A stretch of 64,000 bases of DNA, from the NCBI GenBank assembly GCA_005784505.1, contig VCAZ01000096.1, forward strand, positions 397,494 through 461,493. The letters run 5' to 3'. Of the stretch, positions 1-10,253 are shown piece after piece. Within the stretch, counting starts at the first letter, position 1. Each line of letters begins with the position of its first letter. The notes beneath the pieces are model-generated. The model did not search any database. It saw nothing but the letters and a program-made list of their open reading frames with translations, and had not been told where the DNA came from. The translations under genes were made by a program, and so were the position numbers. Source of the DNA: Bagarius yarrelli (taxonomy: Eukaryota > Chordata > Actinopteri > Siluriformes > Sisoridae).

Positions 1-21
1 TGTGTGTGTGTGTGTGTGTGT
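1..21. repeat. (TG)n microsatellite
   Basis: Pure TG dinucleotide run at the window edge; its full length is unknown because it may continue outside the window. Confidence 0.95.
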
Positions 22-59
22 CAGTTGAGGTAGTTTAGTTCAGTTCAGTGTGTTGAGAA

Positions 60-966
60 GCCTGGTGGCTTGAGGAAAGAAACTTACACATTCGGGTTGT
101 GAGGGTCAAAATGCAACAGCACCTTTTTTCAGATGGCAGTAATATGGTCTGGATGGGGGGTGGAGATAGGCTTTTCTCAGCCTAGGCAGGAAGTAGAGGC
201 GCTGCTGGGCTTTTTTGCTGAGTGACCAGGTGCTCTTGACAATCTCTACAAAGTCTCCGTCAACATTCGCTTTACGCAGACTAGTCACTCTTGCTGATGA
301 GACCCACCATGGTCATGTCATCGGCGAACCTAACGATGTGATTTGAGCTGTGCATTACTTAAATGTAAGTCGCTTTGGATAAGGGCGTCTGCCAAATGTT
401 GTAAAAGTCCAGTGTGGAATGCAGCAGGGTCTTAATGTACCTCATGTCAAGCCTTTTGAAGCACTTCACCACAATGGGTGTAAATACGATTAGACAGTAG
501 TCATTGTGGCAGAAGACTGTCAACGTCTTCAGCACGGGGATGATAGTAGTGGTATTGAGGCACGTGGGAACAATAGCGGTGCACAGGGAAGTGTTTAAGA
601 TGTCAGTAAATACATCTGCTAGTTGTTCTGCACAGTGCTTGAGCACTCTGCCGGGGATGTTGTCCAGACCAGCAGACTTCTTTGGGTTAACTCTGCTTAA
701 AGTCCTCCTCAAGTCAGCTGTGGTTAGACAGAGCACCTGGTCACTTTCCCCTGCCACATGAACCAAGTGGCTCCGCTGTCCTGGATGTGGCTGTGGATTT
801 GTTTGGTGTATGAGTGCTTTGACTCTCTAATGGCTCGGGACAGTTTGGCTCTTGTTGTTTTCAGGGCTGTCTTGTCTTTTGCCCTGACAGTTTTGGAAAC
901 ATCAGTGCACTTACTAATGTAGCTGGTCACTGATGTCATACACTTCTCAAGGTTAACAGTTGTCAT
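60..966 (-). mobile_element. Non-LTR retrotransposon fragment (LINE family 2), internally deleted
   Basis: Read on the minus strand. 966-724 encodes the linker between endonuclease and reverse transcriptase (LKTTRAKLSRAIRESK). 766-400 encodes the start of the RT domain, with the family hallmarks KSAGLDNIPGRVLKHCAEQL and LADVFTDILNTSL. About 355-300 matches the FAD(D/E) active-site block and 290-106 encodes the RT C-terminus (KKAQQRLYFLPRLRKA). The middle of RT is missing, so this is a dead, rearranged copy. It is the same family as the plus-strand copy at about 60.1-61.6 kb, which preserves the missing middle. The family resembles jockey/CR1-group LINEs; I do not assign a clade. Confidence 0.85.
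361..405 (+). repeat. SINE 3'-tail fragment inside the LINE
   Basis: Carries the recurrent tail core GCTTTGGATAAGGGCGTCTG followed by CCAAATG. The same core ends the tRNA-derived SINEs at 36.3, 41.3 and 44.8 kb. It sits exactly where the family-2 LINE lacks its central RT sequence. Confidence 0.7.
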
Positions 967-978
967 TGGTTGCAGCCT

Positions 979-1573
979 GTAGCCTTGGGCCAGTGGAGCA
1001 GGGTAAGTCCCATTCTATCCACAAAGTTCCTTGAAATAGGGTAAAGGGGAGGAACCTGGTCGCTGTGTGGTAAGGAGCAGAACTGGAGTGATGATGGATA
1101 CTGTAGAGTGTTTGGTAAACTGGGATATTTGTATGCTGTCATTTCTCCACTCTTAAATGTTCACTCATTTGAGAGTTTGTTGATGGTGGTGTGGTGGGCC
1201 GGCTCATATACCAGAGATCCCTCATGTCTGTGTTAACCTCTGACTCTCTATTTTAGTCATGCTGCCAAAGCAAGTCTTACTGGAGTCCCAAACTACACAG
1301 CGACCAGTTTCCTGTTCCTTTTCTTAATTTCAGGGAGCTTTGAGGATGGACTGGGACTTACTCTGCTCCACTGGCCCAAGGCTATAATTTACATTTGATG
1401 ATTACATTAAACTATAATTAACAATAGCATGTGGTGTCACCCACTTAAGAAGAATTGGTTTCCTATTGAATGTGGTTCATCTCAAGGTTTCCACTGTTAC
1501 TGCATTCTGTGTATAGCTGCTTTAAGAAAATGACTTTTGTTAAAAGCGCAAAACAAATAAAATTGAATTGAGT
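979..1573 (+). mobile_element. L2-like LINE 3' end with internal inverted repeat
   Basis: About 1,185-1,310 resembles the L2 3' UTR seen at about 30.6 and 50.1 kb (CCCTCATGTCTGTGTT, then a shared GGAGTCC). About 1,470-1,573 resembles an L2 tail (CTCAAGGTTTC, AAAGCGC, then an AAATAAAATTGAATTGA end). A roughly 33-base sequence at about 979-1,011 recurs inverted at about 1,350-1,383 (core CCTTGGGCCAGTGGAGCAG). Subfamily is uncertain. Confidence 0.55.
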
Positions 1574-1854
1574 GTCTGTTGCTGTTGTTCACCATGAGCT
1601 TTTTTCAGGCACCACAGTTTCGAAAAACTCCTTATCTCCAAACTTTAGAAACTGTTATGTGTGTAAATCCAGAGCCATTAGCAGTTTAAGTATTCTATAT
1701 AAATGCACAGTGCTGCCACGATTGGCTGATCGGATAACTGTGTTTCTATCAACATTGGCTGTAAGTGAAACACAAGCTGAAAGTCACTGTAATATGCTAC
1801 AGTAAAAAACAGCATTCATCTTTGACTCAAACGCCTTCAACTGATCCTAGAATA
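1574..1854. other. Unassigned repeat-like spacer
   Basis: No supported gene. The stretch near 1,715-1,760 (ATTGGCTGATCGGATAACTG) looks like common dispersed teleost repeat sequence, but I cannot assign it to a family. Confidence 0.4.
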
Positions 1855-2400
1855 ACCTTGTTATTCTTGCCGGAGTCCATCCTTGCACTCTACATTATTC
1901 TTTAAATTAATTCAAACTGTGTGATTTCATTGTCACTCAACTGTTTTCCTTCTTTTTTGTCTTCCTTTCCCTCTCTCTCTCTCTATCTCTCTCTCTAACT
2001 GTTGAGTTAAATATGCCACAATGGAGCTGCAAACCTGTTGGACCCTTCCCTGTGGCCTGCTCCAGTGGATGATACATTACAAGGGCGACCAAGGACATCT
2101 CACTCTGCCATAAAGATGTTCCAGCTGTTCTTTAAGGACTAATGATTTAAGTTGCTCACACACACACAATGTAACCACATAATTCCTGCTACCTGTTTTT
2201 CACCGAAATGAGGATGGGTTCTCTGTTGAGTCTGGTTCCTCTCAAGGTTTCTTCCTATTTTCAACTCAGGGAGATTTTCCTTGCCACCATCGCCCCCAGC
2301 TTGCTCATCAGGGACGAACTGATTTCTTCAATTGTGTAAAGCTGCTTTGTGACAATCACTATTGTAAAAAGCGCTATACAAATAAAACTGAATTGAATTA
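1855..2400 (+). mobile_element. L2 LINE 3' UTR and tail (5'-truncated copy)
   Basis: Collinear with the 3' UTR of the long L2 copies: GCCGGAGTCCATCCTTGCAC, a CT-rich tract, the GAGGATGGGTTCTCTG block, CTCAAGGTTTCTTCC, GCTTGCTCATCAGGGAC, GCTGCTTTGTGACAATCAC, and the end AAAGCGCTATACAAATAAAA followed by GAATT repeats. No coding part remains. Confidence 0.85.
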
Positions 2401-2474
2401 TATTGGACAAAATTGATCTTTTTATAAGTGTCTTAGAGAAATAAAGACAGTTCTGTTTTTTTGTTGTATGTTTT

Positions 2475-3075
2475 GTATTTTTGAGGCTCCCAGGGCATTT
2501 AGCATCTTCAGCCATGGTGGTCCCACTAGGTCAGATGCACATGAAATCACTCCAGCATTGGGCTACTTTGCTGAACCCTCAGTCCTTGGAGGGATAGCAT
2601 TCTTATGGTTACGTGTGCCCATGGAACAGGTGTCCAGTTGTGTCGTCATTACGACAAATGGGTCTACCGTGGGCTGGGGCGCCGTGTACAATGGGCAAGC
2701 AGCTGCTGGGCAATTGCATACTGCAATTGCATACATCAACCAACAGGGTGGTGAATGCTCTCTGTGAATGTCGGAGCTGGCCTACCTTCTCCTGCTGTGG
2801 AGCCAGCACAGGCTCAAGTCTATGCATGCCACTCATATTCCTGGCAGCCTCAACGGTGTGGTGGATGCACTTCATAAAAGGGGTTTACCCTGCCCATTGG
2901 GGGTGAGAGCACACTCCACCAGGGGGTTGGCTGCCACATCAGCCCCAGGAAACAGGGCCTTACTAGCAGACATATGTAGAGCTGAAGGTTGGGCTACTCC
3001 CAATACATTCACCAGATTCTACAACCTGCAAATGGAACCCTCTAGAGTTGTGTGCAGTTCCCTCAACTCAGAGAT
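2475..3075 (+). mobile_element. DIRS-type tyrosine-recombinase retrotransposon remnant
   Basis: Two frames carry recognisable DIRS pieces. About 2,640-2,880 encodes RNase H-like sequence (GSTVGWGAVYNG, AIAYINQQGG, THIPGSLNGVVDAL). About 2,890-3,045 encodes the C-terminal core of the DIRS tyrosine recombinase (AHSTRGLAATSA, LADICRAEGWATPNTFTRFY). In intact elements the recombinase N-terminus lies between these parts; here they are abutted, and the reverse transcriptase is gone. The frame changes near 2,766 by a stop. Inactive fossil; the assignment rests on these motifs recalled from the family. Confidence 0.75.
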
Positions 3076-3164
3076 AGGGTAGGTTGGATGGATTACTTTA
3101 TGTCGTAGCTTTGCAAAGTGTTTAAGTATCCAGCGGGGGCCTAGATATCTCAAACCAGTGTCTC

Positions 3165-3945
3165 ACCAGGGTGAACTACTTAAAACTATGCTATTCAGTT
3201 TTGTACAATGGCTGTAAAAGTGGATGGAATGAGGTGGCACTTAAGTGTGTATTTAAAGATGGTTTGAACACAGGCCTTCAAGCTGAACTTGCCTGTCGTG
3301 ATGACTCTGGGTTGTTCTCTCAATATGTCACCATGGCGGTGCGGCTGGACAATTTACTGCACAATAGCTTTCATGTGCAGCATGGAGCCACGACACGAGC
3401 TCTGTGCACCACAATGGCAAAGATTCATGATGATTCAGAACCTGTGCAGGCGGGGTTTACCAAGCTAACCCCCCAGAAGTGTCAGCGCAGACTGCAAGCT
3501 AGGCTGTGTTTCTACTGTGGGGGCCCCAACCATTTCAGTGCCACATGCCCAAAGAAAGCCACGCCTCGCCCCGCCAGAAAGTTATTTTCTATGCACTTTT
3601 CATCTGCTATGTGTCTCTCAGTGACCACTTATTTCGTCAAAATCCCATCATCCTGGGGTTTCCTTAGTTACAGACGCACAACCCCACTATCTCCTAGACA
3701 GAGAGAGAGAAAGTTCTCAAGGAGTATCATGACTTCATTGAAGCATTCAGCAAGACCGAAACCTTAGAATTATATCCTCATAAACCTGGGGACTGCCCCA
3801 TTGAGCTACTTTCTAATGCTGTCCCCCCAGAAGCCGGGTATATCCTCTATCCCAGCCTGAAAGCCAAGCCATGGAGAATTACATTAACGAGGCACTAGTC
3901 ACCGCCTTCGTCTTCCCTTTTATGTCTTCATCCAACTCAGGTTTT
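3165..3945 (+). mobile_element. Ty3/gypsy retrotransposon fragment: Gag and start of Pol
   Basis: The 3,171-3,767 frame encodes the end of a gypsy Gag: SGWNEVALKCVFKDGL, LQAELACRDDSGLFSQYV, AVRLDNLLHNS, then a CCHC zinc knuckle CFYCGGPNHFSATC. A different frame from about 3,715 to 3,945 matches the linker before gypsy RT (KEYHDFIEAFSKTETLELYP, HKPGDCPIELL), interrupted by a stop. Protease and most of RT are missing. The later part of the element, or of a related one, resumes at about 5,390. Confidence 0.8.
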
Positions 3946-4799
3946 TTTTTTTAATTTTTATTAATGACATTTAAGAGATCCGCATCTATTCATATTTTCT
4001 CTCTCAGCATATACAGCATGGGCGTACTGTATTAGTCTCCAAGAGCACAGACTGTTTGTTAAAGCTGAAAAATGTGTATTTCACAGAGAAATCTTGTTTC
4101 TTAGCTATCACATTACTCCCTGTTAAATTACAAATTTATAAAATGTTAAATCTAGGTTCTAATATAATAATATATAAACTGGCAAAATTGATAACAAAGA
4201 CAATAACATTTTGAAAAGATCAAGTCAGGCAGCCCAGGTGTCTGAGATAATAACTTTTTGTCTCTAGGCACTTCCTGACCATTAGGCAAGTTTTATTTAA
4301 TGATAAGAGATCATGGGTCAGAACACGAGACATATTGGACCCAAGGTTTCATGATTTCAATCTATGTTCTGTTCCTGGCTTTGTTTTCTGTGTTTGTTTT
4401 GTATCTGTTTATTTGGCTTATATTGGATTACTGTGTACCGACTTCTTTCAAAATCATAGTCTTTGACTATGATTATGATTTTGAACTGTCCTACTTTATT
4501 TAATTAAGTCATTCATCGCAAAATGATTTTTTCTCTGACGTTTTCCTCACAGTTGTCTTGCGAAACTTAATCCAGGTATATTAACCTGCCCATAATGTGG
4601 CTAATATGTGTGGTTACTGGAGGTTTTGTGGTTTAGAAAAAAGTCTGTGTATAAATTATAAATTTTGCAGACCCCCAATGTACACGGATGTTGTCCTAAA
4701 TGCCTTGATCGCTATTAGCATATCTGTGCCTTCAGGAATGCCAAATGCCCCTTATATTACCTATTATAATTTTGGGGCAGGAAAGCAGAAGTGATCATT
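3946..4799. other. AT-rich spacer, no gene seen
   Basis: Short frames at 4,300-4,503 and 4,597-4,794 show no recognisable domain. The stretch separates the gag-side gypsy fragment from the satellite and the RNase H/integrase fragment, so it is probably inserted or eroded transposon DNA. Confidence 0.5.
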
Positions 4800-5070
4800 T
4801 TCAGCCTTACAATATTATAAGTTGACTTATAGATGCCAACTTATAATAAAAGTGACTTATAGATGCCACCTTATAAATATAAGGTGACGTATAGACGCCA
4901 CCTTATAATAAGTGACTTATAGACGCCACTTTATAATAATAATTGACCTACAGACGCCACCTTATAAAAATAATTGACTTATTTACCTCCCCTAAAATAA
5001 TAAGTGACTTATAGATGCCAACTTACAATAATAATTGACTTATTGACGCCACCTTAAAATAATAAGTCCT
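4800..5070. repeat. 31-bp satellite, about 8 copies
   Basis: Tandem units of about 31 bp, each built on GACTTATAGACGCCACCTTA plus ATAATA. Copies vary by a few substitutions and 1-4 base indels. The same unit recurs at 6,926-7,046. Confidence 0.85.
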
Positions 5071-5389
5071 CCGTTGAAACCGCTAGATGGCGGTAAAAGT
5101 ACCGTTTTTTATGTTTCAAAAGACTTGCGGTTTTGTGTTTTGATTTCACGTCTTTGTTTAGACACTGTTCTTAGGTGTTTTTAGTTTCCATGTTGATTTA
5201 TGTTAGTAAAAATTCTATGTTTCGACGTCCCTACTTTGCTCTGCATTATTTTGGTTATGTGGTTGCGTGTTTCCTGTTCCGTGTTTCAAGTTCCAAGCAC
5301 AGGAATGCCAACGTCAGCTGCAGGTGAGACTTTTCTCAGTGCTGCATGTCCTGAGAAAATACCTAAAGTAGCAGGCTCTTTTCTTTACC
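5071..5389. other. Spacer, no gene seen
   Basis: A 65-codon frame at 5,200-5,397 has no recognisable domain. The region joins the satellite to the gypsy RNase H remnant. Confidence 0.4.
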
Positions 5390-5945
5390 CGGTTTAGATT
5401 CTCTGTTATCTACCAGCCAGGAAGCAAAAACTGTAAAGCCCACGCCCTTTCCCATCAACATGATCCACCCGTGCAAGAGGAGTGGACAAAGCCCATTCTC
5501 AATCTGTATATTGTCCTTGGTCCCATATTGGCCACATTCGCCACTCAGGAACTTTGGCATCCCAGATGATTTTGTCCCCGACAGAGGACCTTAATTTACC
5601 TCTTGGCTCTGGGCAAAGTTCTGTAAGCAGTTAGATATTAACGTTACTCTGACTTCTGGTTACCACCCCCAATCCAATAGCCAAGTGGAACGTCTAAATT
5701 AGAAACTGGGGAAGTATCTGCGATCCTACTGCTACTGCTTCAGAGAACAATCTCGGTGGAGCGAATTCCTACCTTTGGCCGGAATATACCCAAAAACTCC
5801 TCTACAGGCCTCACCCCATTCCAGTGTGTTTTTGGCTATCAACCAAAACACTTCCCTGGTCAGGGGAGCCTTCTTCTGTGCCAGCGGTAGAAAACTGGAT
5901 GCAGTGCAACACACAGCTCTGGGAGAGTGCCCATGTCAGATTGCA
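5390..5945 (+). mobile_element. Ty3/gypsy fragment: RNase H end and integrase
   Basis: The end of RNase H is visible at about 5,408-5,460 (YQPGSKNCKAHALS). Integrase follows in a broken frame: FGIPDDFVPDRGP, LTSGYHPQSNSQVERLN and KLGKYLRSYCYCF, then two shifted stretches including LAGIYPKTPLQ. In-frame stops and frame changes show it is dead. Same superfamily and strand as the Gag fragment at 3,165-3,945, so probably two ends of one disrupted element. Confidence 0.8.
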
Positions 5946-6004
5946 AAACCCAGACCCATGACCAGCAGCACCGCCTGCCCCCATAGAAGTGGAGGAAACA
6001 CCGG

Positions 6005-6925
6005 CCTATCACATCCTTGGGCACCCTGGTGATGTATCATCCACTGGAGCAGGTCACAGGGAAGGGTCCAACAGATCCGGGGTGGAGATGGGGTCTGGAT
6101 CACCGGCAGCTCCATTGTAGCATATGGTGAGAGAGAGAGAGAGAGAGAGAGAGGGAAATGAAGACAAAAAAGAAGGAAAACAGTTAAGTGACCATGTAAT
6201 CACACGGTTTGGATTGATTAAATGAGTAATGTAGAGTGCAAGGATGAACTCCGGCAAGACTAACTAGCAGGCAAGACTCCCTGATATGTTAAGCAACCAG
6301 CCGCTGTCATCATTATTACCGTGATCAATAAGAGAGGGGAAGACAGCATCTAAACATGAGTTCCCCATATCTGCTCCTTTATCTAAGGGGAATCAATACA
6401 AAATGCTTGATTAAATAAATAAATTTTTAACCTGGACTTAAACACTGAGACTGTGTCTGATTCCCGAACATACATAGGGAGGTTATAACATAGCATTGGG
6501 GCTCTGTAAGAAAAGGCTCCGCCCCCTGCTGTAGAGTTTATAATGCACGGTACTGACAGGCAGCCTGCATCTTTTGATCGAAGTAGGCGTGGTGGAACGT
6601 AAGGCACTAGAAGCCAATGCAGTGTGGATAAGACCGATGTGATGTGCTCGTATCTTTTAGTTTTAGTGAGGACTATCGCTGCTGCGTTCTGGACTAACTG
6701 AAGTTTTTTAATGCACCTAGTTAAACATCCAGACAGTAAAGCGTTACAGTAATCCACCCTGGATGTGATAAATGCATGAACTAATTTTAGATAAGATATA
6801 TTTCTTATTTTAGCGATATTTCTGAGATGATAGAACGCTATCCTGGTAATATTGTTGACATGGGCTTTAAATGAGAGATTGGAGTCTAAAATCACACCCA
6901 GATCTTTTACTGGTGGAACAGAAAG
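6005..6925 (-). mobile_element. L2 LINE copy A: C-terminal RT and 3' UTR
   Basis: Minus-strand frame 6,994-6,383 encodes the RT C-terminal region (VKDLGVILDSNLSFKAHVNN, SRVDYCNALLSGC, QLVQNAAAIVLTKTKRYEHI, then SYRAPMLCYNLPMYVRESDT), with internal deletions relative to the copy at 29.7-30.5 kb. Lower coordinates are 3' UTR including a GA/CT-rich tract (6,126-6,153). The terminal tail is missing. The 5' side ends abruptly at the 31-bp satellite. Confidence 0.88.
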
Positions 6926-7046
6926 ATGCCACCTTATCATATGTAATTGATTATAGACCCTACCTTTAAATAATAATTGACTTATAGACGCCACCTTATC
7001 ATATGTAATTGATTATAGACCCTACCTTTAAATAATAATTGACTGT
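6926..7046. repeat. 31-bp satellite, second patch with 62-bp dimer
   Basis: Same family as 4,800-5,070, but here two divergent monomers alternate (one with ATAGACGCCACC, one with ATAGACCCTACC), giving an almost perfectly repeated 62-bp dimer, about two copies. Confidence 0.85.
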
Positions 7047-7059
7047 CATGTCCCACTTA

Positions 7060-8040
7060 GTTACTTCAGCAACAATATTAACATTTGGATTGGATATAAA
7101 AAATATAGTCATAATTCCACAGTCTGAACTATTTCAGATCATTACCTCTTTTTTTAAAAATCTTCATCATAGGGTAAGTACTTTGCCATGTTAACACGTT
7201 ACACGTACATTTACATTAAACACCGCAGAAAGCTTTATCAATAATCTTCCAGAGTTATCGAGATTTATTAGTTCAATGTCTGACCCCAGACAGATTGACT
7301 GGGCTACTAAATATCTTAACTTAACATTACGTTACACTTTCGATAAAGTTGCTCCCTTTAAACCAAAATTATTAGGGAGAAAAACCTAGCATAATGGTAT
7401 AATAAGTATACATGCACCTTGAACCTCAGTGTTTCTAATAGCCTGAGAGAGACCTCTGAATTTCAGAAAAGCTCTTAGTGCTGCTGGATCTGCATATTTT
7501 TCCAACCCCATAGAAAAAAATAATAATAAACCTAGATTTTTATTTAGTATCATAGAAAATAAACATAAAATCATTAACAAAACTCCACTGAGGTAAGTCG
7601 TAGCGAAGGCTTGAAAGTGAGGCAGACGGCAAATTTTTGGGTTCGTTACGGTGGTGGAATGTTTTGTAACAAAACTCCACTGAGGCGGAATGAATTAAGA
7701 ACCTAAGGTGCCGTTTATTTATAATGTGACAGGGGGTGGAATCGTTACACATAAACTAGACTTAACATGACTTTACATGACTCATCAGCAGTAAAACACA
7801 AACAACAATCCAGTTCCTTTAATCAGATAATCCCAAAAGTAATTAAACTTGTTCTAAAAATAGTAAACACTTCTAACTGGTTATGTAACTAATTCTTTTA
7901 AACTGGCATTTATCAACCCCTGAATTAAAAATACTGACCTTGATCCCTGTCAGCTCTGTAGATGTATAAATCGGGATTTAGGCCTCACCATGGCACAGAG
8001 ACAGAACTGGTTAAAGTGGTAAATGACCTGTTATTAGACT
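7060..8040 (+). mobile_element. Diverged L2-clade LINE fragment (copy E)
   Basis: Scattered plus-strand translation aligns with the long L2 copies: TAESFINNLPELSRF, FDKVAPFKPKLLGRK, AYFSNPIEKNNNKPRFLF, SFKLAFINP and the block FRPHHGTETELVKVVNDLL. Sequence identity to copies C and D is clearly lower than between those two, so it is an older or separate subfamily. About 7,575-7,700 is unrelated and bears an 18-base direct repeat. Confidence 0.75.
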
Positions 8041-8385
8041 CTTAGGTTTTCAGGAATAGGCGGTTGTTTTTAGGAATAGGTGGTTTATAGGTATAAGAGG
8101 TTTTATTGGAATAAACTGTTTATAGGAATAGGTTTTTTTTTTTTTGTAGTAATAGACGGTTTGTAGGATTAGGAGGTTTTATAGTAATAGACTGTTTAGC
8201 AGAATAGGTGTTTTTAGAGGAATAGGCTGTTTTATAGAAAAAAAGGCGGTTTATATGAATAGACTGTTTTTAGGAAAAGGTGGTTTATAAGAATAGACAG
8301 AGTTTGGAAGAATAGGGAGTTTAGAGAAATAGGCGGTTCAAAGGAATAGGATGTTTATAAAATAGGATGTTAAGAATATGCAGTT
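8041..8385. repeat. About 21-bp GGAATAGG minisatellite
   Basis: Degenerate tandem array of units such as GGAATAGGCGGTTTATA, with about 16 copies and an irregular period of roughly 19-24 bases. Unrelated to the 22-bp array that starts at 10.25 kb. Confidence 0.8.
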
Positions 8386-10215
8386 TATTCAATTTCAATT
8401 CAATTCAATTTTTTATTTGTATAGCGCTTTTTACAATGGTCATTGTCACAAAGCAGCTTTACACAATCAAAGAAATGATAAGATGAAAATTAAACAAAAA
8501 TCAGTCAGTTAAAGCTAAGTCCCTGATGAGCAAGCCGGGGGTGACGGTGACAAGGAAGAAAACTCCCTGGAATGGAATAGTAAGAAACCTTGAGAGGAGG
8601 AACCAGACTCATTTGGGTGAAAAAAAAGTTAGCAGGAATTATGTACTTTTTCCGAGAGATAGTATTAAATCTAACGTGTGACCAGCTTTATGAGTGGGTC
8701 CCATTACACACTGATTTACTCCCACTGAGTCGAGTAGAGACATAAATGCTGTTCTCAGCGGGTCGTCTGAGTTCTTAAAATGAATATTAAAGTCTCCAGC
8801 AATTAACGCTTTATCGGCGGAGACAACCAGGTTAGACAGAAAATCTGCAAATTCACTAAGAAATTCAGAGTACGGACCTGGGGGTCTGTAAATGAGAGAG
8901 AGAGAAATCGATTGGCTCTGTTTTATTATTTGTCTCTGCAGATGTAAGGTTACTGTAGAGAGCTTCAAATGAATTAAAATTTCGTCCGTGTTTCGGTACG
9001 ATAGTTAGATTATTATTATAAATAACTGCGACGCCTCCACCTCTACCATTAGGGCGAGGCTGATGTATGTAGCTGAAAAGCTATAGGACTAGCTTCATTT
9101 TATGCTACATACTCGTCCGGTTTAGTCCAGGTTTCTGTTAAACATAAAATGTCAAAATCCAGATCTGAGATCAATTCATTAACCATAAGCGCTTTAGAAG
9201 TAAGAGATCTAATGTTTAACAATCCTAGCTTCAGATCAGAGGTGCAGGCTGTGTGTTCAGTATTCTCTGAGTTACGGATATCTATATTAATTAAATTACT
9301 AAAGCAAACTTTTGGGGTTTTTCTATATTTATATTGTATAGCTCGGGGAACAGACACAGTCTCAATATTATGGACCCTGAGTGACGACTCTGTGCAGCTA
9401 GCAGACGGTCGGATTAGCCTGTTGGTCTGCTGCTTGGCCTGGGCTCTGGGTAGTCAACGATTAACTAGTCCTATTCTAAGACTATGAGCTATGTTACAAG
9501 ACAGGAGAGCGGCTCCTTCCCGGGTGGGATGGACACCCGTCCCGTCCTAAAAGGCCAGCTTTGCCCTCAAAAGTTTTTCCAATTGTCGATGTAGCCCACA
9601 CTGTTTGTCAGAGCACCACCTGGACATCCAGCGGTTCAGTGACCATAACCTGCTGTAAGCTATGTCACCACGTCGCATTGGTATGGGGCCAGAGCATACT
9701 ACGACATCGGACATCGCCTTCGCTAATTTAAACACCTTTAAATTACTAGTTACTAGTTTCCGACTGTCGAAGGCGTATATCGTTAGCACCAGCATGAACC
9801 ACTATCTTTGAAAACCTGTGCTGTGCTGGCCTACAGCCCCAAGATTATCTGCTATGTCCGGTGCTCTGGCTATATCATGTAGTAGCTCAGTGGTATATCT
9901 GGCCTGGTGTTAGAGAACAAACATCTAAAATTTAGGGGAAAGGCCACCCAGAGAGAGAGAACAATGCCGCTGGCGCCTATATAAGCCTAAAGGCCTAGCT
10001 AATTCGCATGTTATTACACGTGCAAAACTCCTTCACTCCTGGCAAACATCTAACCACGCCGCTGGCGCCCCTAAAGGCCTAGCTAATTTCCGTGCCTCAA
10101 TGAACCAGAGTACCTTCAAGGGTTTCTCAGTGGGTGCTTCACTGAGGAGGGCAGATCTATTGGGCACGTGAAGCGTAGTGGCGTGCTCCGGTGGGTTATT
10201 TTAATTGATTTAGTT
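8386..10215 (-). mobile_element. L2 LINE copy B: 5' end joined directly to 3' tail
   Basis: Read on the minus strand from 10,215 down. First comes a 5' UTR with a short tandem duplication. Then a SGNH-esterase-like segment (VVHAGANDIR near 9,790-9,760; SGPIPMRRGD near 9,690). Then the AP endonuclease: LGLLNIRSLTSKALMVNEL, FDILCLTETW, DKALIAGDFNIHF and THKAGHTLDLILSLG. At about 8,640 the endonuclease reading stops and the 3' UTR (AATTCCTGCTAAC) and tail (8,386-8,470, GCGCT plus GAATT repeats) follow at once. All of RT is deleted. It extends further 5' than the other copies. Nonautonomous. Confidence 0.88.
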
Positions 10216-10253
10216 CTTTGCACTTTTAACTTGAACCAGGATTTGAAAAAAAG

